This document shows, in pieces, positions 9,988 to 17,315 of a DNA stretch of 64,000 nucleotides; the stretch's first letter is position 1; each line of letters opens with the position of its first letter. The translations under genes were made by a program, and so were the position numbers. Source of the DNA: Candidatus Cloacimonadota bacterium (GTDB lineage Bacteria; Cloacimonadota; Cloacimonadia; Cloacimonadales; Cloacimonadaceae); contig JAAYWB010000058.1 in assembly GCA_012516855.1 (NCBI GenBank), positions 1-64,000 on the forward strand. The letters run 5' to 3'. The notes below the pieces were generated by a model. The model was given only the letters and a program-made list of their open reading frames with translations, was not told the origin of the DNA and made no database searches.

Positions 9988-10020
9988 CCGCCTTGGCACA
10001 ATTCCCTGAAAACAAGGCGG
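9988..10020 (+). promoter_or_regulatory. Stem-loop just upstream of lepA
   Basis: CCGCCTTG (9988-9995) pairs perfectly with CAAGGCGG (10013-10020) around a 17-base loop, ending 23 bases before the chosen lepA start. No U-run follows, so it is not a typical terminator; it may be a 5' leader structure. A TTGACA about 40 bases upstream could be its promoter. Confidence 0.4.
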
Positions 10021-10043
10021 TTGTGAAACAGCTTAGGATGAAC

Positions 10044-11840
10044 ATGAAACAGGAATATATACGCAACTTTTGCATCATAGCGCACATCGACCATGGGAAA
10101 TCCACCCTGGCGGACCGCTTTCTTGAAAGCACCAACGTGGTGGGCAAGGTGGATGTGGCGCAGTTGCTCGACAGTATGGACCTCGAGCGCGAAAAAGGCA
10201 TCACCATCAAAAGCCACGCGGTGCGGATGGTCCACAGCTGCAAGGGCCGGGACTATGTTTTGAACCTCATCGACACACCCGGACACGTGGATTTCTCCTA
10301 CGAGGTATCGCGCGCGCTGGCCTCCTGCGAAGGCGCCATCCTGCTGGTGGACGCCTCCCAGGGCATCGAGGCCCAGACGATGAGCAACCTCTATCTGGCG
10401 CTAGACAACGATTTGGAAATCCTGCCCGCGCTGAACAAGATCGACCTGCCCAAGGCTGACATCGAAGGCACGGAACACGACCTCTGCGAAATCATGGGCT
10501 GCCTGCCGGAAGACATTTTGCGGGTAAGCGCCAAATCCGGCACCGGGGTCACCGAGCTGCTGGATGCTGTCTGTGAAAGGCTTCCCGCGCCAACAGGCGA
10601 TCCGGACGCCCCGCCCAAAGCTTTGATATTCGATTCGTATTTCGATATGTACCGCGGCGTGGTTGTGCTGGTGCGGCTTTTCGACGGCTCGCTGAGCAAA
10701 GGCGACAAGATCAAGCTCCTGGCCACAGAGCGGGAGTATGAGATCGAGGAGATCGGCCACTTGGGCCTGAAATTCTCCCCCCAGCAGCAATTGAACACCG
10801 GCGAGGCAGGCTACATCATCGCCAACATCAAAGAGGTGGCGGACGCTCGTGTCGGCGACACCATCACCCTGGCCAAAGGCGGCTGCGAAGAGAGTTTGCC
10901 GGGTTTCATGGAACCGAAGCCAATGGTTTATTCCGGCATTTTCCCCATCAACGGCGAGGACTATGAAAACCTGGTGGAATCCATTGCCAAGCTCAAGCTC
11001 AACGACGCCTCCCTGATCTATGAAAAGGAAAACTCCAGCGCCCTCGGATACGGCTTCCGCTGCGGCTTTCTGGGCATGCTGCACCTCGAGATCGTGAAAG
11101 AACGCCTCCTGCGTGAATACAATATCCCCATCATTGCGACCACGCCGAGCGTGCGCTTCCTCATCACCCTCAAAAACGGCAAAGAGATCGAGGTAAACAA
11201 TCCCATCGATTTTCCCGATCCCACTTTCATCGAAAGCATCGAGGAACCTTTCATGGACACCGAGATCATCGTTCCAACAGACTTCATCGGCAACATCATG
11301 AAGCTGGCTCAGGAACGCCGGGGCATCCAGAAAAACATCCAATACATCGATGAAAAGCGCGTGGCCCTTCATTATGAGATGCCGCTGATCGAGATCATCT
11401 TCGATTTTTACGACAAGCTGAAAACCGTAAGCCGCGGCTACGCCTCTCTGGATTACTCCTTCAAGGAATTCCGCCCCTCCCGAGTGGTGAAAGTGGACAT
11501 CCTCATCAACGGCGAAAAAGTGGACGCCATGAGCTTCATCTGCCACCAGGACAAAGCCCACAACTGGGGGAAAAGCGTAACCGAAACCCTGCGTGAGGTG
11601 ATCCCGCGCCATCTCTTCAAGATTGCCCTGCAAGCGGCCATCGGAGGCAACATCATCGCACGCAGCACCATCAACGCCATGCGCAAGGATGTGCTGGCAA
11701 AATGCTACGGCGGCGACGTCAGCCGCAAACGCAAGCTGCTGGAAAAACAGAAGGAAGGCAAGAAGAAGATGAAGGAAATCGGCTCCGTGACCGTGCCGCA
11801 GGAAGCCTTCCTGGCCGTGCTGAAGGCGGACCGCGATTGA
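10044..11840 (+). CDS. lepA: Elongation factor 4 (LepA), ribosomal back-translocase GTPase
   Basis: 598 residues, the usual length. LepA is a translational GTPase that binds the ribosome and acts on stalled or wrongly translocated complexes, and in translation initiation. Start ATG 10044 gives MKQEYIRNF and has AGGA five bases upstream; an in-frame ATG at 10038 touches the same AGG and a further upstream start would add unusual residues. The G-domain shows G1 AHIDHGKST (13-21), G3 DTPGHVDF and G4 NKID. EF-G-like domains follow, and the LepA-specific C-terminus with its lysine-rich tail (KQKEGKKKMKEIG) is intact. A barrel gene follows 10 bases later, probably co-transcribed; in many bacteria lepA is likewise linked to envelope or secretion genes. 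Confidence 0.96.
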   Translation: MKQEYIRNFCIIAHIDHGKSTLADRFLESTNVVGKVDVAQLLDSMDLEREKGITIKSHAVRMVHSCKGRDYVLNLIDTPGHVDFSYEVSRALASCEGAILLVDASQGIEAQTMSNLYLALDNDLEILPALNKIDLPKADIEGTEHDLCEIMGCLPEDILRVSAKSGTGVTELLDAVCERLPAPTGDPDAPPKALIFDSYFDMYRGVVVLVRLFDGSLSKGDKIKLLATEREYEIEEIGHLGLKFSPQQQLNTGEAGYIIANIKEVADARVGDTITLAKGGCEESLPGFMEPKPMVYSGIFPINGEDYENLVESIAKLKLNDASLIYEKENSSALGYGFRCGFLGMLHLEIVKERLLREYNIPIIATTPSVRFLITLKNGKEIEVNNPIDFPDPTFIESIEEPFMDTEIIVPTDFIGNIMKLAQERRGIQKNIQYIDEKRVALHYEMPLIEIIFDFYDKLKTVSRGYASLDYSFKEFRPSRVVKVDILINGEKVDAMSFICHQDKAHNWGKSVTETLREVIPRHLFKIALQAAIGGNIIARSTINAMRKDVLAKCYGGDVSRKRKLLEKQKEGKKKMKEIGSVTVPQEAFLAVLKADRD

Positions 11841-11850
11841 TTTTCCGGCC

Positions 11851-13515
11851 ATGAAACGCGCCCTGTTGGCCGCAGCTCTTCTTCTGGCCTGGGTTTTGGC
11901 CCCTGCCCTGAGCGTGGACAAGGTCAGTTTCTCTGCCAATTTTCCCTTCGACGAGACCGCATTGCTGAAGGCTTCCGGACTGGCTGCCGGAAGCGAATAC
12001 ACCCCCGCGGACGTCAACGCCGCCATCGCCCTGATGCAGGCTTGGCTACAGGCAAACGGACATCCTTTCGTGAAAATCACCAATCCGGAACTGATACCCC
12101 TCTCTGAAAGCAGCTTGGAACTGGCTTTCAAGCTCACGGAGGTATTGCCGGCACAGGATTGCGAACTCCGCTTCCGCGGCCTGCGCTATTTCTCTGAAGC
12201 AAAGCTGCGTGAACTGCTCCTGCTTGTTGATAAAAGCAAGGTCGGGCTTTCCGAACTGCCGCGCATCATGGACCGGATTCTAGATGAGTATCACCGCCGC
12301 GGCTACCTCTTTGCCAGTGTGGGGCTAGATTCCCTGACCCTGGGCGAAAACCTCGCCGCCTACATCGGCATCGAAGAAGGCAAGCCGCTCAAGCCTGAAA
12401 AATACTACTTCCAGGGCAACAAATACACCCGCGACCAGACCCTCATCAAACTGGCCGGCTTCAGCTCCGGGCAGGTGGTTACCCCTGAGGCCATCCGCGC
12501 CGCCGAGGACAGGATTTTGGGCAAAAGCTACATCGAGGCCTGCTTGATCGAACCGGTGGACCCCGCCAGCCTGCTGATCAAGATCGAGGAAGGCAAAATG
12601 ACCTCTCTGGAAGGCGTTTTGGGCTTCACCCGGGTAGGCGCGAAAAACGAATTCACCGGCTTCCTCAACATCGGTTTCCTGAACCTCTGGGGCAGCGACC
12701 GCTCCCTGACCTTGAACTGGAGAAAACTGCCGCTCACCAGCCTGCTCCGCTTTTCATACCACGAATCCGGGCCGAACGTCTTTCCCCTTTCCGGCGACCT
12801 CAGGCTTTCCCGCGAGGAGGAAAAAGACAGCTTCATCAAATCGGCCGTGGGCGCCGATATCTATTCCTATTACGACGTTCACCGCTACGGCCTGGAACTG
12901 GCCGTGGAAAGCGTTAACTACTATGTGCCCGCCGCAAAGGACAGCCTGCTGGTGGAAACCACCTCCAGCCGCGGCATCGGCGCCTTTTGGCGACTCGACA
13001 GCCGGGACCGCGCTTTCAACCCTTCCAAGGGAATGCAGACCAACATCACCTACCGCCTGCACCAAAGCGAGCGAAGCGGCTGGAACAACGCCCTAGAGGC
13101 TGACCACACCCAATACATTGGCCTGGCGCCGCGCTGGACCTGCGCCCTGGGCGTTCATCTGCGCAGCCTCGCCGACAGCAGTTCCGTGGCTTATGAAACC
13201 TACCGGCTGGGCGGCTACAACTCGCTGCGGGGCTACCGCGAAGACGAATTCAGTAGTTGGCGTCTCGGCTGGGCTTCGCTCGAACTCCGCTTTCTGATCA
13301 GTTCCCAGGCCCGGATCTACCTCTTTTACGACCACGGCCTCCTCGCGCGGGACAAGAACAGCCTGCGCGCCGACCTCCTCGCCCCCGGACTAGGCATCAA
13401 ACTGCGCACCAGGCTGGGAATTCTGAGCATCGAGTATGCCCTCGGATACCGGGAAAACGGCTTCGCGGACTTCTCAGCGGGAATGGTTCACGCCGGTCTG
13501 GAATCGAACTTTTGA
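11851..13515 (+). CDS. BamA/TamA-like outer-membrane barrel with POTRA domains
   Basis: 554 residues. Signal peptide at 1-21 (MKRALLAAALLLAWVLAPAL). The N-terminal half (about 22-245) has POTRA-like repeats, for example FRGLRYFSEAKLRELL near 105 and YYFQGNKYTRDQTLIKL near 187. The C-terminal half is a 16-strand-type surface-antigen (D15/Omp85) barrel, and GGYNSLRGYREDEF near 450 is the family's conserved (V/L)RG[F/Y] loop. Omp85 proteins insert or secrete proteins across the outer membrane. It is shorter than BamA (about 800 residues) and has fewer POTRA domains, so a TamA/ShlB-like or lineage-specific role is more likely than BamA itself. It follows lepA by 10 bases. Confidence 0.8.
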   Translation: MKRALLAAALLLAWVLAPALSVDKVSFSANFPFDETALLKASGLAAGSEYTPADVNAAIALMQAWLQANGHPFVKITNPELIPLSESSLELAFKLTEVLPAQDCELRFRGLRYFSEAKLRELLLLVDKSKVGLSELPRIMDRILDEYHRRGYLFASVGLDSLTLGENLAAYIGIEEGKPLKPEKYYFQGNKYTRDQTLIKLAGFSSGQVVTPEAIRAAEDRILGKSYIEACLIEPVDPASLLIKIEEGKMTSLEGVLGFTRVGAKNEFTGFLNIGFLNLWGSDRSLTLNWRKLPLTSLLRFSYHESGPNVFPLSGDLRLSREEEKDSFIKSAVGADIYSYYDVHRYGLELAVESVNYYVPAAKDSLLVETTSSRGIGAFWRLDSRDRAFNPSKGMQTNITYRLHQSERSGWNNALEADHTQYIGLAPRWTCALGVHLRSLADSSSVAYETYRLGGYNSLRGYREDEFSSWRLGWASLELRFLISSQARIYLFYDHGLLARDKNSLRADLLAPGLGIKLRTRLGILSIEYALGYRENGFADFSAGMVHAGLESNF

Positions 13516-13524
13516 AAAAATAAC

Positions 13525-13552
13525 TTGCCAAAAAATACGGCTTATATAGAAT
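13525..13552 (+). promoter_or_regulatory. Probable promoter for the small lipoprotein gene
   Basis: TTGCCA at 13525-13530 and TAGAAT at 13547-13552 with a 16-base spacer. It would give a leader of about 165 bases containing an inverted repeat, TGAGAGG (13595-13601) with CCTCTCA (13629-13635). Confidence 0.45.
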
Positions 13553-13724
13553 GGGTACAATTATGCAAGCACATAGAAGTGTCTAAGGACTGTGTGAGAG
13601 GTTGCTAAAGGCTTTGCGGCTCTTCAGCCCTCTCAGCAAAAAGCCCCGGTAAGGCTATAAAATGCCACCGAATTCAAAAAAACAAAACCAAAAAATACGG
13701 ATTTCACTGAATGGAGGAATCAAA

Positions 13725-13910
13725 ATGAAAAAACTGGCTCTTATTGCTCTTCTCGCGATGATGCTCATCGGCATGCTGGCCTTCTCAGCTTGCAAAGCCG
13801 AAGAAGCCGAAGAAGTTGTCGAAGAAACCACCGAAGAAGTGGTTGACACTACTGTCGCCCCCATTGTTGACACCTTGGCACAGCAAGCCCCTGTCAACGG
13901 CGTTAACTAA
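13725..13910 (+). CDS. Tiny acidic lipoprotein
   Basis: 61 residues. Start ATG 13725 has GGAGG nine bases upstream; an in-frame start at 13662 would bury the signal peptide and lacks such a site. The signal peptide MKKLALIALLAMMLIGML ends in the lipobox FSAC, so the mature protein is a lipid-anchored peptide of about 38 residues, rich in Glu and Thr (EEAEEVVEETTEEVV). No family is recognised. The next gene encodes a second protein of the same plan with a nearly identical signal (LIGMLTLAAC), and a strong terminator separates the two. A small envelope lipoprotein is the safe reading; its function is unknown. Confidence 0.75.
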   Translation: MKKLALIALLAMMLIGMLAFSACKAEEAEEVVEETTEEVVDTTVAPIVDTLAQQAPVNGVN

Positions 13911-13929
13911 TAAGTTAAACCCTATCTAA

Positions 13930-13943
13930 ATCGACTAGTCGAT
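13930..13943. repeat. Perfect 14-bp palindrome
   Basis: ATCGACTAGTCGAT, extended by CTAA on one side and ATTAG on the other to an almost symmetrical 23-mer. It lies between the lipoprotein stop and the terminator and could be a protein-binding site. Confidence 0.4.
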
Positions 13944-13961
13944 ATTAGTAGCGCAGTCCTT

Positions 13962-13995
13962 AAAAAACGGGTGTCCACAAGGATGCCCGTTTTTT
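13962..13995 (+). terminator. Strong intrinsic terminator, probably bidirectional
   Basis: A-run followed by ACGGGTGTCC, loop ACAA, then GGATGCCCGT and a T-run. The stem pairs over 15 positions counting G-U, with six A before and six T after, so it could work on either strand. It ends the first small lipoprotein gene. Confidence 0.85.
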
Positions 13996-14034
13996 GTTAA
14001 CCAATCAATGTGACGATCACTGATAGGAGGATCC

Positions 14035-14238
14035 ATGCAAAAGATCATCAGCCTCATCCTGTTGGCCGCCCTGCTCATCGGAATGCTGACACTCGCGGCT
14101 TGCCAGCCTCCGCAGGATAAAACCGACGCCAACGAGGAATCAACCACCCAGGAAACAAACTCCGACGAACCCGCCTCGGACACGGAACTCATCAGCACGG
14201 AAGGAGATACCACCGGCGGAGCCCAGAGTCAAAACTGA
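14035..14238 (+). CDS. Second tiny acidic lipoprotein
   Basis: 67 residues, with AGGAGG placed well before ATG 14035. The signal peptide has the lipobox LAAC at about 20-23, and the mature part is about 45 residues rich in Glu, Asp, Thr and Ser with no predicted fold. It shares the LIGML...AAC signal and acidic tail with the gene at 13725, so the two are probably ancient tandem duplicates or convergent small envelope lipoproteins. Family and function are unknown. It is followed by non-coding repeats rather than a gene. Confidence 0.7.
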   Translation: MQKIISLILLAALLIGMLTLAACQPPQDKTDANEESTTQETNSDEPASDTELISTEGDTTGGAQSQN

Positions 14239-14273
14239 TCTGATCAGCCGCCCAAACATAAATTTACACCGGT

Positions 14274-14321
14274 AAGGCCGCCGGACGTAATCTGCGCCTC
14301 CAGCCCTGTCCTGTGGCTGAT
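14274..14321 (+). pseudogene. 48-bp fragment matching fmt
   Basis: These 48 bases match 37678-37725 inside fmt with only two differences, both C in fmt to T here. The matched part of fmt encodes KAAGRNLRLQPCPVAD. Flanking bases do not match, and no reading frame extends through it. It begins 36 bases after the second lipoprotein gene. It is either a remnant of a duplicated fmt or a captured gene segment. Confidence 0.7.
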
Positions 14322-14473
14322 GTTCAATTAGGGTGGACAAAGCCGTTTTCCAGCTTATTGTTGCCCTTAACAATTTATTACTGCCTGCCCCCATTCTCAA
14401 CGCCTTTCCAGGCTTGACCCGAAATCCGAACCGGGCGAAATAGCCCATAAACCATCACTCAGCCCCAAACCTA

Positions 14474-14562
14474 CGTCATTCCGGGCCTGACCCGGAATCC
14501 AGTTTCTATACCGCTATGGATCCCGGATATCACCTCGCAAGCTCGGTGACATCCGGGATGAC
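14474..14562. repeat. Inverted-repeat element (CGTCATTCCGGG family)
   Basis: The left arm CGTCATTCCGGG and the right arm ATCCGGGATGACG are inverted copies with a few mismatches. Inside each arm a smaller hairpin occurs (TTCCGGGCCTGACCCGGAA on the left). This layout is common among small non-coding mobile or REP-like elements of many bacteria. It sits between the fmt fragment and copy B of the dispersed element. Confidence 0.55.
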
Positions 14563-14631
14563 GTGGCCTTGGAGCCTGCCGCCGATGCTTGTTCCTCGCT
14601 CGGTCCAGCGTGTGGAAGCGTGGAAGCGAAG

Positions 14632-14825
14632 CCTACCGGCCGTTAAGGCCCTTTCCTGAAGCCCAGACGCGCCTCCCGCACAATGGCCGCATTTGATGCG
14701 AGTATTATTCGGGAGGCGTGGGAGTGGGATGGCCATGAGGGTTAAGGGTGTGGCTGACAGGATATAGCAGCAGGCAATCAGATTTGGCTCTCTTTGTAAT
14801 CAAGTGGCTGCGTGTGTTCAAGCAA
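14632..14825 (+). repeat. Dispersed palindromic element, copy B
   Basis: Same order as copy A: GGCCGTTAAGGCCCTTTCC, GCCTCCCGCA, TTGATGCG, CGGGAGGC, GGGTTAAGGGTGTGGCTGAC. The extension beyond 14763 (GGCTCTCTTT...ATCAAG) matches copy A. It lies between a + strand lipoprotein gene and the convergent ABC-F gene. Confidence 0.75.
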
Positions 14826-14876
14826 AAATCAGCCCGGAGGAATTTAGCCACCCGGTTTGCAAGAACCTCTTTATTA

Positions 14877-16520
14877 TTAAGTCGACACGGAGTTATGATC
14901 TCGGGCCGGAGTGTTGGCAAGCTCCACCTTTCGGGTGGCAAGCCTGTTAATGAAGGCGCGATCGTGGGAAACAAAGACGACAGCCCCACTGAAGTTTTTC
15001 AGGGATTCCTCCAGCATTTCGCGGCTGCGGATATCCAGGTGGTTGGTGGGCTCATCCAGCAGCAGGACATTGTATTCGCCCAGAAGCAACATGAGTAGTT
15101 GCAACTTGGCCCGTTCGCCCCAAGAGAGGCTGCCCGTCCGGGCAAAGGCCAGGTCTGTCTTCAGGCCGATGCAGCCCATGAGAGTGCGTATCTGGCTTTC
15201 CTCCTTGCCAGAGGTTTTCAGGAAATCCAGCACCACAGCCTGGGGGTCCAGCTTGCTGAGGTCCTGTTCATAATACCCGATCCGCAGGCGGTTGGCGCGG
15301 GAAATCGTTCCCTCGCAAGGCTCCAGAGAACCCAGTAGAAGGCGCAAAAGGGTGGTCTTGCCGCTGCCGTTGGGACCGGCAAGCCAGAGCTTTTCCGCGC
15401 CATAGAGGTGGAGGTAGAAATTGCGGAATATCCAGTTTTCCTGATAGCGAAAGCCCATCCCAGCCACGCTGATCAGCTCCCTGTCGCCCACCTGGACCTC
15501 TTCGAAAGCAAGGTGGCGAAGCTTGTCCTGATGCGGCTTTTCCACTGGATAACGTTCAGTGAGCATTTTGATGCGGTTTTCGATGTGCCGGGCCTGCTGC
15601 ATTTGGGTGCGGGCTGGGTTGGAGATCATTTCAAAAACGTAGCCGCCGCCCTCGCCACGGGTTTCCTTCTGAAAGGACGAGGCCCAAGCCCGCCTTTTCC
15701 GGCTGGCGTCACGCAACTGGCGCAAAAGGCGCTGACGCTCACGGTATTGCACCATTTGGTGGTCCTTAAGCTGCTGTCTGTCACGCACGAAGCTCTGGTA
15801 GTTGCCCGCGCGCAGTTCCATCTTTCCGGCCTCCAGTTCGGCTATTTTGGTGGCGGTGCGGTCGATGAAAACCCGGTCGTGGGATACATAGAGGACAGCA
15901 CCGCCGTAATCCAGCATCCAGTCCTCGAACCAGAGCAGTTGTTCGGAATCCAGATGGTTGGTGGGTTCGTCCAGGATGAGGATGTCGGGTTTTTCCAGGA
16001 GCAGGGCCGCCAGTTGGAGACGGGTGGATTCGCCGCCGGAAAGGGTTGCGCAAGGCCGTTCCGCCAGCATCAGCAAATCCATCCCGAGGAGGATGGCATG
16101 GACCTCTTTTTCCCATTCCGCCGTGTTCTGATCGTTGTATTCCTGCCAGAGGGAAGCCAGTTCCAGTCCGGCTGAGGAAGAGAGATTCTCTGTGGAAGTG
16201 AGAGATTCGATCCGGGTGAGCAATTCAAATTGCCGGGGCCTAACCCGCAGGAGGAAATCACGGACGCTGAGGGGCGCGGAGACGCGGATGTCCTGGGGAA
16301 GATAAGATATTGCGGGGCGGGAGCTTGGATAGCTGATACTACCTTGGGTGGGGGATAATTCGCCTAGAATTATCCGCAGAAGGGTGGTCTTGCCGCAACC
16401 GTTTTTGCCAATCAGGGCGATCTTTTCGCCAGCGGCGACCACCAGGCTAACGCCCGTGAGGATGGGCTGATACTGGTCCGGGTAAGTGTAGTGGATGTTT
16501 TTGAGCTGGATAAACTGCAT
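14877..16520 (-). CDS. ABC-F family ATPase, ribosome-acting, possible antibiotic-resistance type
   Basis: 547 residues, two ABC domains on one chain and no membrane segment, as in ABC-F proteins that bind the ribosomal E-site. Walker A motifs are GKNGCGKT (38-45) and GPNGSGKT (382-389), signatures are LSGGES (160-165) and LSWGER (465-470), and both Walker B regions read LDEPTNHLD (183-191, 488-496). The linker of about 240-330 is rich in Arg, Lys and Gln, like the P-site tRNA-interaction motif. ABC-F members either help translation (EttA, Uup) or protect ribosomes from antibiotics (Lsa, Vga, Msr, VmlR). A leader-peptide uORF and hairpin over its ribosome binding site favour the inducible resistance group, but the drug cannot be told from sequence. 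Confidence 0.88.
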   Translation of the reverse strand: MQFIQLKNIHYTYPDQYQPILTGVSLVVAAGEKIALIGKNGCGKTTLLRIILGELSPTQGSISYPSSRPAISYLPQDIRVSAPLSVRDFLLRVRPRQFELLTRIESLTSTENLSSSAGLELASLWQEYNDQNTAEWEKEVHAILLGMDLLMLAERPCATLSGGESTRLQLAALLLEKPDILILDEPTNHLDSEQLLWFEDWMLDYGGAVLYVSHDRVFIDRTATKIAELEAGKMELRAGNYQSFVRDRQQLKDHQMVQYRERQRLLRQLRDASRKRRAWASSFQKETRGEGGGYVFEMISNPARTQMQQARHIENRIKMLTERYPVEKPHQDKLRHLAFEEVQVGDRELISVAGMGFRYQENWIFRNFYLHLYGAEKLWLAGPNGSGKTTLLRLLLGSLEPCEGTISRANRLRIGYYEQDLSKLDPQAVVLDFLKTSGKEESQIRTLMGCIGLKTDLAFARTGSLSWGERAKLQLLMLLLGEYNVLLLDEPTNHLDIRSREMLEESLKNFSGAVVFVSHDRAFINRLATRKVELANTPARDHNSVST

Positions 16521-16526
16521 GGTTTT

Positions 16527-16617
16527 CTCCTGTAATCTGGTTTTGGGATGGGCAGCAACAGCTCGATGGGGATTTGTGAAAAAGGGGTGTAATCACAACG
16601 CGAGAGCTGTTACAGGA
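16527..16617 (-). promoter_or_regulatory. Translational attenuator of the ABC-F gene
   Basis: In the mRNA, TCCTGTAACAGCTC (16617-16604) follows the uORF stop codon directly. Its AACAGCTC pairs perfectly with GAGCTGTT (16564-16557), and its TCCTGTAA pairs perfectly with TTACAGGA (16534-16527), which contains most of the ABC-F Shine-Dalgarno (ACAGGAG). Both pairings fit one long hairpin with a bulge. A ribosome stalled on the uORF would cover TCCTGTAA and free the ribosome binding site. Confidence 0.65.
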
Positions 16618-16635
16618 TCAACTCTTCTTGCGCAT
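16618..16635 (-). CDS. Leader peptide uORF MRKKS
   Basis: A five-codon frame, ATG CGC AAG AAG AGT TGA, with an almost ideal Shine-Dalgarno (AAGGAGGTAA) six bases upstream. It lies 97 bases before the ABC-F start and about 25 bases after the predicted transcription start. Such a strong ribosome binding site on so short a frame is what drug-inducible leaders of erm, cat and ABC-F genes look like. Stalling is inferred. Confidence 0.6.
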   Translation of the reverse strand: MRKKS

Positions 16636-16666
16636 CGCGATTACCTCCTTTGATTTTATGGATGCC

Positions 16667-16694
16667 ATTATCCTCAGCCGCGAATCGCCGTCAA
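16667..16694 (-). promoter_or_regulatory. Promoter of the ABC-F leader transcript
   Basis: Minus strand: TTGACG at 16694-16689, a 16-base spacer, GATAAT at 16672-16667. Transcription should begin near 16660, leaving a leader of about 140 bases before the ABC-F start. Confidence 0.65.
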
Positions 16695-16806
16695 GGGAAT
16701 TGTGAAGACATCTGGCAGACAGGGGTCCCTCCCCTAATAAGCAAATAGGTAACTACGAGGAATAACGTCGGTTAGGCTCCCGAATCTGGTGTGCCATAAA
16801 CTCTTT

Positions 16807-17217
16807 TCAATCCGCCGGAGGCTCCAGATAGCCCAAAAATATTTCTAACAATTCTTCAGACACCCGCGTGGCTTTTCCGCCACTGGCGAAGACGGCGACC
16901 ATTTTCGCTTCAAAGCAAAGTTCGCCGCGGGAATTGTATATCCTCTGCACCCAGTGGCCTTTCACGCGGTTCATTTCATCAAACCAGCTTTTGATGGTGA
17001 TGAGGTCCTCATGTTCGATGGACTGCCGGTAATCCAGCTCGAAGCCGCGGATGAAGACCTGAATGTCAAGTTCATGCATCCTGGACATGGACATACCCAT
17101 TTCGATCATGGCCTCAGACCTCGCGCTTTCCAGCAGTTGGAGGTAGTTGGCGTTGTTCAGGTGCCCGTAAACGTCACACTCAAAGCCGTAAATCCGCTTG
17201 CGAAACTCGAAAACCAT
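16807..17217 (-). CDS. Hotdog-fold acyl-CoA thioesterase
   Basis: 136 residues from ATG 17217, which has GGGAG seven bases upstream; the earlier ATG 17238 lacks one. The protein starts MVFEFRKRIYG and belongs to the 4-hydroxybenzoyl-CoA/YbgC-like thioesterase group. The family's active-site region reads ECDVYGHLNNANYL, with Asp followed by GH.NN as in the Asp17-type enzymes. These cytoplasmic enzymes hydrolyse acyl-CoA thioesters; the substrate is not evident. The gene is monocistronic, divergent from the YfhO-like gene, and the shared upstream region holds the 15-base palindrome GATGATTAAATCATC (17284-17298). Confidence 0.8.
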   Translation of the reverse strand: MVFEFRKRIYGFECDVYGHLNNANYLQLLESARSEAMIEMGMSMSRMHELDIQVFIRGFELDYRQSIEHEDLITIKSWFDEMNRVKGHWVQRIYNSRGELCFEAKMVAVFASGGKATRVSEELLEIFLGYLEPPAD

Positions 17218-17315
17218 TATCTGTCTCCCTTTTGGCATTCGCCGCCGTATTTTGTGCTTGACCGATAAGGGCGGCGTAATTCTGATGATTAAATCATCTT
17301 TGAATTGAGGATAAT

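Noticed and set aside
10401-12137. 578-codon minus-strand open frame opposite lepA
   Set aside because: Shadow of the lepA frame; its complement carries all LepA motifs.
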